The notes below the pieces were generated by a model. That model saw nothing but the letters and a program-made list of their open reading frames with translations. It did not search any database and was not told the origin of the DNA. Positions 52,741 through 62,506 of a stretch of 64,000 nt of DNA are shown piece after piece. Source of the stretch: an uncultured Prevotellaceae bacterium (GTDB lineage Bacteria > Bacteroidota > Bacteroidia > Bacteroidales > Bacteroidaceae); contig CADCCB010000033.1 in assembly GCA_902799905.1 (NCBI GenBank), positions 1 through 64,000 of the forward strand, given 5' to 3'. The translations under genes were made by a program, and so were the position numbers. Numbering within the stretch: position 1 is the first letter of the stretch; each line of letters opens with the position of its first letter.

Positions 52741-53877
52741 TCACATATAGTCTAGGAGTTCCTTCTCCAGGTTGTCAACCTGCGATGAGCGCTTCTGTAG
52801 CGTATTGCTCCGGTCGATAATGAAATACTCGGGCACAGCCTGCACGTTGTATTTTATAGCCGAGGTACCGTTGGGGTCGTAAACGCTGATCCATGGGAGG
52901 GCCTGTGTGGCTTGTTTCCATAGATGTTCATCGGCGTCGAGAGACACTTGGTAGATTTCCAGGCCTTGTGCATGGTATTTGTTGTAGAGTTCACGCATTT
53001 CCAAGATGCGAGCGGATGACTCCTTGGTGCTGAAGGCGTGGAAGTCGAGCAGAACAACCTTTCCCTCCAGTTCGGTGAGTGTACGGATACGTCCTGAAGC
53101 ATCGGGTAGTTCCAAGTCTAAAAGGCCGCTGCTCACAATCTTGCTCTCATCGATACTCGTCTGCTCGCGTGCAGTGGCTATCCGGTTGTCTGTCAGGCCT
53201 TTCATGGCTGTGTTGTGCAGATGCTTTGCACGGTCGGACTCTGGGAAAAAAGTGTCCCAACTGGTGGCGACGGCGGCAAAGACCTTCAAGTCTTCGGGAT
53301 TCTGACGGTCGTAGATGTTCTGCCCACCCAGCGTGAGAAACAGGCCATAATATGCATAGGCCGATGAGGGCGATACGAAGATGTAGTTCATCGTCACGTC
53401 ATCCTTGAAATTACTTACCATCCTATTCAGGGAGTCGACTGCTTCTTCACGCGTTAATGAATTGCCATTCAGCAGCGCCACGACACTCTGTTGCAACCCC
53501 TGTTGTTTCAAGGCGAGTTGTCGGATCTTCTCACAGTTTTCCGACCCGCTTACTTCGTAGTTCGAGCCCATGCCAGGTTGGCGTGCATTGATGGTCACCG
53601 TTTCCGTCGAGTCAATGGAGAAGTTGATGCTTTGGCCCTCCAGTGTCAATTGGTAGAACTCGGGTGTCTGGGGGGCTTGTGCCTGGAACTCGAAGTGTCC
53701 GTCTTCGCCCAGTTTCACGCTGTCGAGAATCACGGTTCCTCCAAGGGACTTGTTCTGCAGACAAAGCGTTTTGTCCTGTGCGCCTTCGATGGTGCCTTTT
53801 ACTGTGAACGTATTTCCTTCTTTGTCGCAGGCGGTCAGAGCCATAACGACAAGTGCAATCAGTCCAAATCTTTTCAT
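52741..53877 (-). CDS. DUF4369/thioredoxin-fold lipoprotein without CxxC
   Basis: 378 residues from ATG 53877 (MKRFGLIALVVMALTAC, lipidated Cys at 17). A DUF4369 beta domain (TVKGTIEGAQDKTLCLQN) is followed by an AhpC/TlpA-like domain (LELPDASGRIRTLTELEGKV). Where TlpA proteins have WCxxC the chain reads DFHAFSTKESSARIL, so the redox cysteines are gone and thiol chemistry is unlikely. The C-terminus (AVPEYFIIDRSNTLQKRSS) is otherwise normal. Confidence 0.85.
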   Translation of the reverse strand: MKRFGLIALVVMALTACDKEGNTFTVKGTIEGAQDKTLCLQNKSLGGTVILDSVKLGEDGHFEFQAQAPQTPEFYQLTLEGQSINFSIDSTETVTINARQPGMGSNYEVSGSENCEKIRQLALKQQGLQQSVVALLNGNSLTREEAVDSLNRMVSNFKDDVTMNYIFVSPSSAYAYYGLFLTLGGQNIYDRQNPEDLKVFAAVATSWDTFFPESDRAKHLHNTAMKGLTDNRIATAREQTSIDESKIVSSGLLDLELPDASGRIRTLTELEGKVVLLDFHAFSTKESSARILEMRELYNKYHAQGLEIYQVSLDADEHLWKQATQALPWISVYDPNGTSAIKYNVQAVPEYFIIDRSNTLQKRSSQVDNLEKELLDYM

Positions 53878-53993
53878 AATCCTATGTTGCTGTTTTCTTG
53901 TTTTTGGGTGCAAAGATATAAAAAAATAACCGCAGAACCAAAAGGTATAAACAATAAATCATAAAAAACAGTAAAATATCCGTCATTTATTCT

Positions 53994-54021
53994 TTTGTTT
54001 ATATTATAATGAGTAACTTTG
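53994..54021 (+). promoter_or_regulatory. Promoter of pnp
   Basis: TTTG at 53994-53997 and TAACTTTG at 54014-54021, 16 bases apart. It implies a leader of about 105 bases. Confidence 0.6.
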
Positions 54022-54033
54022 CAAAGTTTTTTT

Positions 54034-54098
54034 GCGATAGCAGACTTCGTCTCGGCATAAAAGCCTGCTTTTCTGCACTCGACTTGCACTGCTATTGC
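54034..54098 (+). promoter_or_regulatory. Stem-loop in the pnp leader
   Basis: GCGATAGCAG (54034-54043) pairs with CTGCTATTGC (54089-54098) with one G-U pair, enclosing a smaller stem. It may be a site of autoregulation like the E. coli pnp leader (analogy only). Confidence 0.45.
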
Positions 54099-54131
54099 AC
54101 GATTTTTATTTTATTAGATGTTTTAAACAAG

Positions 54132-56432
54132 ATGAACGTAATTACAAAGACCCTTCAATTGGCTGATGGCAGAACCATCACCATTGAAACCGGGAAAGTG
54201 GCAAAGCAGACCGATGGTGCTGTCATGCTGAAGATGAACAACACTGTACTCCTGGCCACTGTTTGTGCCGCAAAAGATGCAGTTCCCGGAACCGATTTCA
54301 TGCCTTTGCAGGTAGACTATCGTGAGCAGTACAGTGCTGCTGGCCGTTTCCCTGGTGGATTCACCAAGCGCGAAGGCAAAGCCTCTGACAATGAAATCCT
54401 GACCAGCCGTCTGGTGGACCGTGTGCTTCGTCCACTCTTCCCTGGCAATTATCACGCAGAAGTTTTCGTTAACGTGATGCTGCTCTCAGCAGATGGCGTT
54501 GACCAGCCCGATGCATTGGCAGGTTTTGCTGCTTCAGCAGCCCTGGCTTGCTCGGATATTCCCTTCGAGTGCCCCATCTCTGAGGTGCGCGTGGCTCGCA
54601 TCAATGGCGAGTATGTCATCGATCCTACCTTCGAGCAGATGAAGCAGGCCGACATGGACATCATGGTTGGTGCTTCTGCTGATAACATCATGATGGTGGA
54701 AGGTGAGATGAAAGAGGTGTCTGAGCAGGATCTGCTGGGTGCCCTCAAGGCTGCTATGGATGCTATCAAGCCCATGTGCGAACTCCAGAAGGAACTGAGC
54801 AAGGAACTTGGTAAGGATGTGAAGCGCGAGTACAACCACGAGGTTAACGACGAGGATCTCCGCGCACGCATGAATAAAGAATTGTACCAGCCCGCATACG
54901 ATATCACTAAGCAGGCTCTGCCTAAGCAGGACCGCGCTGATGCCTTCGAAAAACTCCTCGAGGACTTCAAGGAGAAGTTCTTTGCTGAGCGTGCTGAGTT
55001 GGCTGAGGATGCCAAGGGCGAAATCAGCGACGATGAGTACAGCGCCATGATGGATCGCTACTACCACGATGTAGAGCGCGACGCCATGCGCCGTTGTATC
55101 CTCGACGAGGGTATCCGTCTCGATGGTCGTAAGACTACTGATATCCGCCCCATCTGGTGTGAGGTATCTCCCCTGCCCATGCCTCACGGAAGTGCTATCT
55201 TCACCCGTGGTGAGACGCAGTCACTTTCTACCTGTACACTGGGTACCAAACTTGACGAGAAGATGGTTGACGATGTGCTCGACAAGAGTTACATGCGCTT
55301 CCTCCTCCACTATAACTTCCCCCCATTCTGTACTGGTGAGGCTAAGGCTCAGCGCGGCGTTGGCCGTCGTGAGATTGGTCATGGACACCTGGCATGGCGC
55401 GGTCTGAAGGGTCAGATTCCAGAGGACTTCCCTTACACCGTACGTCTGGTTTCTCAGATCCTCGAGTCAAACGGTTCTTCATCAATGGCTACCGTTTGTG
55501 CCGGTACCCTCGCCTTGATGGATGCTGGTGTTCCCATGAAGAAGCCCGTTTCTGGTATCGCTATGGGTCTGATCAAGAATCCTGGAGAAGATAAGTACGC
55601 TGTATTGAGCGATATCCTCGGTGACGAGGACCACCTGGGTGATATGGACTTCAAGACCACTGGTACGAAGGATGGTCTGACCGCTACCCAGATGGATATC
55701 AAGTGCGACGGTCTGTCGTTCGATATTCTGGAGAAGGCTCTGATGCAGGCTAAGGCTGGTCGTGAGCACATCCTGAACGGTGCTGTTATCGGCCCTGGTG
55801 GCAAGATTATTCAGCAGATGCAGGAAGACACCAACACTACCATTACTATCGATGAAACCGATGGTGTTGGTAAGGTACAGGTGTCTGGTCCCGATAAGGA
55901 GAGCATCGACGCAGCCCTGGCTAAGATCAAGGCTATCGTTGCTATCCCCGAGGTAGGTGAAATCTATGATGGTGTGGTTCGCAGCATCATGCCTTATGGC
56001 TGCTTCGTAGAGATTATGCCTGGTAAGGATGGTCTGCTCCATATCTCTGAGATTGACTGGAAGCGCCTTGAGACTGTCGAGGAGGCTGGTATCAAGGAGG
56101 GTGACCACATTCAGGTGAAACTCCTCGAGATTGATCCTAAGACAGGCAAGTATAAACTCTCGCACCGCGTGCTCATTGAGAAGCCCGAGGGCTATCAGGA
56201 GCGTCCTGCTCGTCGTGAGCGTGGCGAGCGTCCTGAGCGTGGTGATCGCCGTCCCCGTCCTGAGCGCGGTGAGCGTCAGGATCGTGGTGATCGCCGTGAC
56301 CGTCATGATCGTGGCGATCGTGGTGAGCGTCGCCCCCGTCCTGAGCAGTCGGAAGGCGAGCCCTATCGTGATCCTGCTGAGCGTCATGAGCCCAAGGATT
56401 TCAACGATTCTTTGGATCACATGGACTTCTAA
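54132..56432 (+). CDS. pnp: Polyribonucleotide nucleotidyltransferase
   Basis: 766 residues from ATG 54132 ([20 protein letters not shown]); a start at 54009 would overlap the promoter. Two RNase PH domains ([40 protein letters not shown]), a KH domain ([17 protein letters not shown]) and an S1 domain ([20 protein letters not shown]). Phosphorolytic 3'-5' RNA decay. After S1 comes a tail of about 75 residues, mostly Arg, Gly, Glu and Asp in RGD/RGE repeats, likely disordered and RNA-binding. Confidence 0.96.
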   Translation: MNVITKTLQLADGRTITIETGKVAKQTDGAVMLKMNNTVLLATVCAAKDAVPGTDFMPLQVDYREQYSAAGRFPGGFTKREGKASDNEILTSRLVDRVLRPLFPGNYHAEVFVNVMLLSADGVDQPDALAGFAASAALACSDIPFECPISEVRVARINGEYVIDPTFEQMKQADMDIMVGASADNIMMVEGEMKEVSEQDLLGALKAAMDAIKPMCELQKELSKELGKDVKREYNHEVNDEDLRARMNKELYQPAYDITKQALPKQDRADAFEKLLEDFKEKFFAERAELAEDAKGEISDDEYSAMMDRYYHDVERDAMRRCILDEGIRLDGRKTTDIRPIWCEVSPLPMPHGSAIFTRGETQSLSTCTLGTKLDEKMVDDVLDKSYMRFLLHYNFPPFCTGEAKAQRGVGRREIGHGHLAWRGLKGQIPEDFPYTVRLVSQILESNGSSSMATVCAGTLALMDAGVPMKKPVSGIAMGLIKNPGEDKYAVLSDILGDEDHLGDMDFKTTGTKDGLTATQMDIKCDGLSFDILEKALMQAKAGREHILNGAVIGPGGKIIQQMQEDTNTTITIDETDGVGKVQVSGPDKESIDAALAKIKAIVAIPEVGEIYDGVVRSIMPYGCFVEIMPGKDGLLHISEIDWKRLETVEEAGIKEGDHIQVKLLEIDPKTGKYKLSHRVLIEKPEGYQERPARRERGERPERGDRRPRPERGERQDRGDRRDRHDRGDRGERRPRPEQSEGEPYRDPAERHEPKDFNDSLDHMDF

Positions 56433-56450
56433 GTACATAACAAATAATCA

Positions 56451-56487
56451 GGTCCTGCTTTCTCAAAAGGAAGCAGGACTTTTTTTA
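56451..56487 (+). terminator. Intrinsic terminator after pnp
   Basis: GTCCTGCTT (56452-56460) pairs with AAGCAGGAC (56471-56479), extended by partial pairing of the inner bases, then TTTTTTT. Confidence 0.9.
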
Positions 56488-56511
56488 TCTTATAAAAAAG
56501 GACAGGAAAAA

Positions 56512-56542
56512 TTTGCCAGTTAGAAAATAATTACTATCTTTG
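56512..56542 (+). promoter_or_regulatory. Promoter of the LruC-domain gene
   Basis: TTTG (56512-56515) and TATCTTTG (56535-56542), 19 bases apart. The ATG at 56623 leaves an 80-base leader. Confidence 0.75.
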
Positions 56543-56622
56543 CAACCGAATCTAATAATGTAATGCCTGTTAAACAGGTTTTACTATTTAAAAAAACGAA
56601 GAGAAATTATCTTGTTAATATT

Positions 56623-59600
56623 ATGAAGAAGTGCTTTTTGACTGGAGTGGCCGCTGTTGCAGTGGGCTTGGCTGTTGTTAGTTGTTCTCACGACTCGGAT
56701 ACTATACAACCTACGAATTCAGACCAGTTGGCCAATGCCACTGAGAAGTTGGGCGTTGAGGTCGATCCTTCCCAGGATTGGAATATGACAAGTAAGGTGA
56801 CTGCTAACATTTCTGTCAACCTGGGGCTTGATCAGGAGTATACGATTGGCATTTATGAGCAGAATCCCCTGTTCAACGATAATGTCGTGTTTTATGCCAA
56901 GGGGACAGTTTCAGAGGGTGGAACTGAAGAGATAACCTTTGAGGCTCCATCAGCCAACAGTAGTTTCTATGTGGCTGTATTCGACAGCAAGAAGCGCTAT
57001 CTGGTGCAGAGCGTCAATGTGGAAGACGGCGTGATGAATGCCGTGTTCGGTACTGATACGAATGGTACGCGAGCCACTGAGGCGGAGAATCCTACTTATG
57101 CCAAGACGCTGAACGACTTCCTGAACCCTACCGTGGAGACTTGTGCAGAGTTTGTAAGCAAAAACAATTCATATAGATGGATGGTTGATCAGGGCGTGCT
57201 TGAGGTCGTCGACAATACGCTGAGTGCTGAGACGATGCATGCCTATACGGCCTTCACCAATGCTGACTTGGATGAGCAGGCCACGCTGTCGGATCTTATC
57301 TACAAACAGGGCTCTTCTGGTTCCTCGACTCAGCAGACCGCTACGTATAAAGTTGCTGCTAACTATGATCCTGCCTCTGGTACATCAGTCAATGTGATGA
57401 ACGGTTCAACCAAGGTGGGTACGCTTACTTTTGGTGACCGTGTGTCTGTAAGTGGAGGTTCTGTAGAAGCCGAATTTGTCTGGTGGCTAAATCAGGGTAA
57501 TAACAACCATGTTTTTTCTGTAAGTAGTGATAATTATAAGAATGAATATGGTGGCGGCTATGGCTTGGACGCATCACATTATATTACGCTTACTCCCGTT
57601 CAGACTTGTACTGTTACGATAGAGCAATCCACAGCAACAAGTAACTCTATCAAGTTTGACAACACAGAACTTTCTGTATCTTCTGCCACAACAAATGGCG
57701 ATCGCCGCATCTATACGTTATCAGGCGTATCAGCAGGAACCCATACTATTTCCAAAGGAAATGGCGATAGCGGTATCTTGAAGTGCACAGTGACCTATAG
57801 CGGCGGTACTGCCGCTATAAGCGACAATAGTTATGATTTTGCTGGGGATGGCTACTCGAATCGTCTGACGCGTACCTATTATAGATTTACCCCAGACGTA
57901 AGCGGTTCTCTCATGTTCTATCATAAGGCAGGTGGATCCAACAACGCCATCACCGTAAAGGATAACAATAACTATTTTCAGAAGAATTACCAGGACTTCC
58001 ATAACTGGAGTTGGTATGGGGCCGATATTCCTCTGGAAGTGGTGGCAGGTCATACCTATGAGATAACCCTTAATACCTCAGACGATGGTTTCTATGGTGT
58101 GAAGATGGTATATACTGAAACCTCTGGTGGCAGTGAAGCCTCGTCCTATTATGTGGGACATGGTGATGGTAAGCACTATCGCGTGGCTGCCGGAACTACG
58201 GTAAATCATCTGTTCCATATCAATTCCACTCAGGGTAAGGTGAACGAGACGGTTATCTACGTGGAAGGAACGCTCTATATTGGTACCAACTGTACGCTGA
58301 ATGGCGTAACTATCGTGGTGGCCGGTGGCGGAAATCTCGTTATCAACGGCACGGCCAACATGTCAAATGCCGGACGTTTCGTGGTGATGCCTGGCGGTCA
58401 GATTACTGGTGCTAATGATGACAATGGCAGTGTGGAGGATGTTTATAACGTGAACAATGGTATGCCTTGCTATAATGCCGGTACTATTAACTTCAAGGGT
58501 GAAGTGAACATCAACGGCTCTAATTTCTATAACTGTGGTAAGGTCAATGTGGGTGTGCTTCGCAACACCAGCGGTGGCTTGATTACCAACTTCGGACAAA
58601 TTACTGCCCGCACCAATATGAGTGCTGCTGATGCCTATAACTGTACCTTTGTGAATGCTTGCTACATGCACTATACCGAGAATGCCGGTATTGGTCACCT
58701 GACCATGCTGAAGGATAGCCGCCTCGATGTGGACGGTATGTGCGAATTCAACCAGAGTTGGCAGACTCTTCCCGGAGCCGATGCTGCCGATCCCTATACA
58801 TTGAAGAATGCCACTATTGCCAGCCCCAACATCTTGATGGCCAATAGTGTAGTTAATGTGGCGTCAGCCTTTGTGACCAATACCGTGTTCCAGGGGCCCA
58901 CCGCTGCAAATGAGGTGGCTATCGTCAAGATGGGCAAGGTGGTCGTTGGCAATGGCACCGACCTGATGCAGCGTGAGAACTGCTATTTCGACTGGGACGT
59001 TACCGAACTCTATAAGAAGGACGGCCAGGGTATTGGTGAAAAGTATCAGGATATTCCTGCAGGGGATAAGGTGTACAATCCTTATGGCTATCTGTCCGAT
59101 TACTATCGTGTACATGTTACGAAGTTCATCAGCGAGGCATCATCACCCGTCTCTATTCCTGCTGACGATACTGACTGCGGTTGCACAGGTGCCGGCTATA
59201 ATCCTGATGGCAAGGCCAAGGCCGTGGAAGACCGTCCTGCCGTGTGGAGTTATGCTTACGAGGATACGCCTCTTGGCGACTACGACATGAATGATGTGGT
59301 CATCAAGGTAAGTTATGCCTATGACGAGGAAAACGATCGTGTGGATTATTCCCACTTGAGTGTCACCCTCTGCTGCACGGGTGCTACATTAGGCTTGAAA
59401 GTTTATCTGGGCGATGCCGTTCTCTTTGGTGACGAGGAAGTTCATGCTGTGCTGGGTCGCGTGGTTCCTGAGATGGTGAACACGGGCGTAGGGCCGACTG
59501 CCGATCCTTATACCACAACGATTGCCACACCCGCCAATTTCGAGTTCGGTACGGCAGACTTCTGGATTGAGTCTCCGTTGGTGCCTGGTGGCGTGCATAT

Positions 59601-59799
59601 TGCAAAGGCTGGTCAGGATCCTCACGGTGTGGTGATTCCAGAAGACTGGGCATGGCCTACGGAGTATACCTGCATCAAGGATGCCTATCCCAACTTCATC
59701 GAGTTCGCCAAGGATGCTTCGACCACTAACGAAGCCATCAGGGGATGGTACAAGAAGACATCCACGAACCCAGTGGCTGGCAAGACTTATAAACAGTAA
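56623..59799 (+). CDS. Large LruC-domain surface lipoprotein
   Basis: 1058 residues from ATG 56623; MKKCFLTGVAAVAVGLAVVSC is a lipoprotein signal. An N-terminal domain has DPSQDWNMTSKVTANISVNL. The middle is rich in Gly, Asn, Ser and Thr with beta-helix-like repeats (YVEGTLYIGTNCTLNGVTIV, NLVINGTANMSNAGRFVVMP). The C-terminal LruC/DUF4842 domain has YEDTPLGDYDMNDVVIKVSY. Probably an exposed adhesin or matrix protein. It converges on a smaller relative at 59809. Confidence 0.85.
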   Translation: MKKCFLTGVAAVAVGLAVVSCSHDSDTIQPTNSDQLANATEKLGVEVDPSQDWNMTSKVTANISVNLGLDQEYTIGIYEQNPLFNDNVVFYAKGTVSEGGTEEITFEAPSANSSFYVAVFDSKKRYLVQSVNVEDGVMNAVFGTDTNGTRATEAENPTYAKTLNDFLNPTVETCAEFVSKNNSYRWMVDQGVLEVVDNTLSAETMHAYTAFTNADLDEQATLSDLIYKQGSSGSSTQQTATYKVAANYDPASGTSVNVMNGSTKVGTLTFGDRVSVSGGSVEAEFVWWLNQGNNNHVFSVSSDNYKNEYGGGYGLDASHYITLTPVQTCTVTIEQSTATSNSIKFDNTELSVSSATTNGDRRIYTLSGVSAGTHTISKGNGDSGILKCTVTYSGGTAAISDNSYDFAGDGYSNRLTRTYYRFTPDVSGSLMFYHKAGGSNNAITVKDNNNYFQKNYQDFHNWSWYGADIPLEVVAGHTYEITLNTSDDGFYGVKMVYTETSGGSEASSYYVGHGDGKHYRVAAGTTVNHLFHINSTQGKVNETVIYVEGTLYIGTNCTLNGVTIVVAGGGNLVINGTANMSNAGRFVVMPGGQITGANDDNGSVEDVYNVNNGMPCYNAGTINFKGEVNINGSNFYNCGKVNVGVLRNTSGGLITNFGQITARTNMSAADAYNCTFVNACYMHYTENAGIGHLTMLKDSRLDVDGMCEFNQSWQTLPGADAADPYTLKNATIASPNILMANSVVNVASAFVTNTVFQGPTAANEVAIVKMGKVVVGNGTDLMQRENCYFDWDVTELYKKDGQGIGEKYQDIPAGDKVYNPYGYLSDYYRVHVTKFISEASSPVSIPADDTDCGCTGAGYNPDGKAKAVEDRPAVWSYAYEDTPLGDYDMNDVVIKVSYAYDEENDRVDYSHLSVTLCCTGATLGLKVYLGDAVLFGDEEVHAVLGRVVPEMVNTGVGPTADPYTTTIATPANFEFGTADFWIESPLVPGGVHIAKAGQDPHGVVIPEDWAWPTEYTCIKDAYPNFIEFAKDASTTNEAIRGWYKKTSTNPVAGKTYKQ

Positions 59800-59808
59800 A
59801 ATGACAAT

Positions 59809-61077
59809 TTAGTAGACCTGTGCAGAGTTGGGGTATTTCCACCAGTCTCTCGAAGTGTCTTTGTTGCGTCCCCATTGTCCGAAGGAGTGGTTGAATCGGC
59901 TATAAGCGCCGAATATCTCACCATTGCGATAGCGGCCAATGGGGATGCCTTCTACAGGATATTGGAAGGTGGACGAAGGCATCAGCATGGCCCATGCCAC
60001 ATGGTCATCATCGGCAGTCTGTCCGTTGTGGAACTGCCATAGTGCCTGCGTGTACTTATATTTATAGGTGTGAACCTCCATGCACAGACTGTTGTAGGCC
60101 TCAATGATGAAGGGGTCGATGTTCGATAGCGTCACGTAACTGAAGATGTCTTTGCCCTCTTTGGCCACGATGGTGTAGGTACGTGTCTGTTCGGGCATGG
60201 TGGCACTCTCATCCTCTTTCACATACTTGGTAGTGTTATAGTGCATTCTGACGATGCGACCTTCTTTCTCTGTGGGGTTGAGCACCCAGTGGGCATCATC
60301 GAAAAGGTTGATGACGGCTGAGCCATCCATCGCCTTCGTGAGGAGATCGTTGCTGATGAAGTAGCGGTTGACAGGGTAGTTCTCATCGAAGCGTGTACCC
60401 TCGTCAATGGTTACGCTCTCCACGTCATCATAGTTGATACCCTGTAGCCGGATGCAGGCACCCATCATCTTGTCGGCCCCAACGGCGGCGAGCGTCACCT
60501 TCAGTTTCAGGATGTTGGCCGATGGACTCTCTTTGGCAATACGTAGCACCACATCGTTGAAATCGAAGTCACCAGGTAGTGGGAAGTCCTGTTCGAAGAG
60601 ATAGGTGAATGCCTGTTGTGTAGGCTGATGTATGTCGCCGTTGCTGATGACGTCAGAGCCAGTAAAACTGAACACGTCCTTGTTGTCGGAAGGCACCACG
60701 TAGTACTTGCCGTCGCGGTTGATGGCAGCCACCCAGAAATCGTTCTCCGTGATTGGCATCTCGAAGGTGAGCACCACTCGGCTGCCACTTTGCGTGAACT
60801 TCTCTGCCATGATTTCCGTACCTTTAGTCGTATAGGGGTTGCCTGTGAGTATCTGCACCTTGCTGATGCGATCGTCGTCAGGCACATCGACTTTCACGAC
60901 CACCATCATCTGCTGTACCAAGTTCCAGTCATGATGGCTGTCCACGGTGTCGATGGGAAACTCTCCCAATGTGATATCTTTCATCTGTTGAGGGTCGATG
61001 TCCATCTTCCGGCAGGCACAGATGGCTGAGATGATGGCTAGGATGGCGATGGCCTTTATTGCTTTTGTTGTCTTCAT
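59809..61077 (-). CDS. LruC/DUF4842-type lipoprotein
   Basis: 422 residues from ATG 61077 (MKTTKAIKAIAILAIISAIC then AC); ATG 61086 is three codons earlier. Lipobox ICAC. It shares with its convergent neighbour an early D-W-N motif (DSHHDWNLVQQMMVVVKVDV) and the GDFDFNDVVLRIAKES motif of LruC domains. A C-terminal aromatic part ends TSRDWWKYPNSAQVY. Role unknown, probably at the cell surface. Confidence 0.82.
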   Translation of the reverse strand: MKTTKAIKAIAILAIISAICACRKMDIDPQQMKDITLGEFPIDTVDSHHDWNLVQQMMVVVKVDVPDDDRISKVQILTGNPYTTKGTEIMAEKFTQSGSRVVLTFEMPITENDFWVAAINRDGKYYVVPSDNKDVFSFTGSDVISNGDIHQPTQQAFTYLFEQDFPLPGDFDFNDVVLRIAKESPSANILKLKVTLAAVGADKMMGACIRLQGINYDDVESVTIDEGTRFDENYPVNRYFISNDLLTKAMDGSAVINLFDDAHWVLNPTEKEGRIVRMHYNTTKYVKEDESATMPEQTRTYTIVAKEGKDIFSYVTLSNIDPFIIEAYNSLCMEVHTYKYKYTQALWQFHNGQTADDDHVAWAMLMPSSTFQYPVEGIPIGRYRNGEIFGAYSRFNHSFGQWGRNKDTSRDWWKYPNSAQVY

Positions 61078-61209
61078 TTCTCGCATGCTGTTTTTGATTT
61101 TGCTGGCTAAATTACAAAAAACTATCCATCTTTCTTTTTTTTTCTTTCCCAAATGTCTGGTTTTAAGTAAAATTAACGCAGTGCGTGTCCTAACGATAGG
61201 GAATCTTAC

Positions 61210-61217
61210 TAACTTTG
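61210..61217 (+). promoter_or_regulatory. -7 box of spmAB
   Basis: TAACTTTG ends eight bases before ATG 61226, so the mRNA has almost no leader. Confidence 0.6.
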
Positions 61218-61225
61218 CAAACATT

Positions 61226-62500
61226 ATGGTATTGAATTATATCTGGATAGCGTTTTTTGTCATATCGTTTGTCATTGCTCTGGTACAACTTGTTATAGCA
61301 GTGGTACGATTGATCATGTATGGTGACATGACGGGGTTCGACATTTTCCCTGCCATGATGGATTCAACATTCTCTTCTGCGAAGACCGCTTTTGAGATTT
61401 CACTTGGTCTCACGGGTGTCTTGTCGCTCTGGATGGGCATCATGAAGATAGGTGAGCAGGGTGGAGTGGTGCGCTTCATGGCCAAACTTCTGTCGCCGGT
61501 CTTTGTGCGCCTGTTTCCTGAGGTGCCTAAGAACCATCCTGTGACAGGTAGTATCTTCATGAACATCTCCGCCAACATGCTTGGGCTCGACAATGCTGCT
61601 ACTCCCCTTGGCCTGAAGGCTATGGAGCAGTTGCAGGAATTGAATCCCAAGAAGGACACGGCCTCCAACTCCATGATCATGTTCCTGGTGCTCAATACCA
61701 GCGGCCTGACGCTTATTCCTGTCAGTATCATGGTGTATAGGGTGCAGATGGGTGCTGCCCAGCCTACCGACATCTTTATCCCTATCCTGCTGGCAACTTT
61801 TGCTTCGACATTAGTGGGCGTGCTCGTCACATCGCTCTTCCAGCGTATCAATCTCTTCAACCTTCCTGTGATGCTTACGCTGGGTGGTGCCTGTCTGCTG
61901 GTCGCTGGCGTGATTTGGGGCGTGTCGACAGGCTTCTCTGCCTTGGGCGAGGAGGTGATGCAGGTCATCATCAACACGGTGACCAGTTTCCTGTTGCTGC
62001 TCATCATCATCAGTTTTATCTTGGCAGGCTTCTTTAAGAAGGTGAATGTCTATGACGCTTTCATCGAGGGAGCGAAAGATGGTTTTAGCACAGCAGTCCG
62101 CATCATCCCTTATCTGGTGGCTATCCTCGTTGGAATCGGCGTGTTTCGTGCCTCTGGTGCGATGGATTGGCTCATACAGGGCATCGGTTCGGCAGTATCG
62201 GCCTGCGGCATTGATAGCGACTTCGTGGCCGCCCTGCCTACGGCATTGATGAAACCCCTCAGCGGTAGTGGTGCCCGTGGTATGATGGTTGATGCGATGA
62301 CCACCTATGGTCCTGATTCCTTTGTAGGTCGCCTGTCGTGTATCTTCCAGGGATCGACCGACACCACCTTCTATATCCTGGCCGTCTATTTCGGCTCTGT
62401 TGGCATCCGTTATACCCGTCATGCTGTAGCCTGTGGCCTGTTAGCCGACCTGGCTGGCGTTCTTGCAGCAATCGTCATCGCATATTTCTTCTTTGGATAA
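61226..62500 (+). CDS. Fused spore-maturation-type membrane protein (SpmA-SpmB)
   Basis: 424 residues from ATG 61226. Two nucleoside-recognition (Gate) domains: SpmA-like (MIMFLVLNTSGLTLIPVSIM, NHPVTGSIFMNISANMLGLD) and SpmB-like (FSTAVRIIPYLVAILVGIGV, TALMKPLSGSGARGMMVDAM). About ten membrane helices. In Bacillus the two proteins are separate and help spore-core dehydration. Non-sporing Bacteroidetes carry the fusion with unknown transport role. Confidence 0.92.
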   Translation: MVLNYIWIAFFVISFVIALVQLVIAVVRLIMYGDMTGFDIFPAMMDSTFSSAKTAFEISLGLTGVLSLWMGIMKIGEQGGVVRFMAKLLSPVFVRLFPEVPKNHPVTGSIFMNISANMLGLDNAATPLGLKAMEQLQELNPKKDTASNSMIMFLVLNTSGLTLIPVSIMVYRVQMGAAQPTDIFIPILLATFASTLVGVLVTSLFQRINLFNLPVMLTLGGACLLVAGVIWGVSTGFSALGEEVMQVIINTVTSFLLLLIIISFILAGFFKKVNVYDAFIEGAKDGFSTAVRIIPYLVAILVGIGVFRASGAMDWLIQGIGSAVSACGIDSDFVAALPTALMKPLSGSGARGMMVDAMTTYGPDSFVGRLSCIFQGSTDTTFYILAVYFGSVGIRYTRHAVACGLLADLAGVLAAIVIAYFFFG

Positions 62501-62506
62501 ATAGTC

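Noticed and set aside
52741-52743. TGA read as selenocysteine
   Set aside because: No selenoprotein motif surrounds it, no selenocysteine machinery is visible, and the upstream protein ends at a normal family C-terminus.
53006-53305. 99-codon plus-strand frame within the DUF4369 gene
   Set aside because: Antisense shadow with Ser/Arg-rich composition and no motif.
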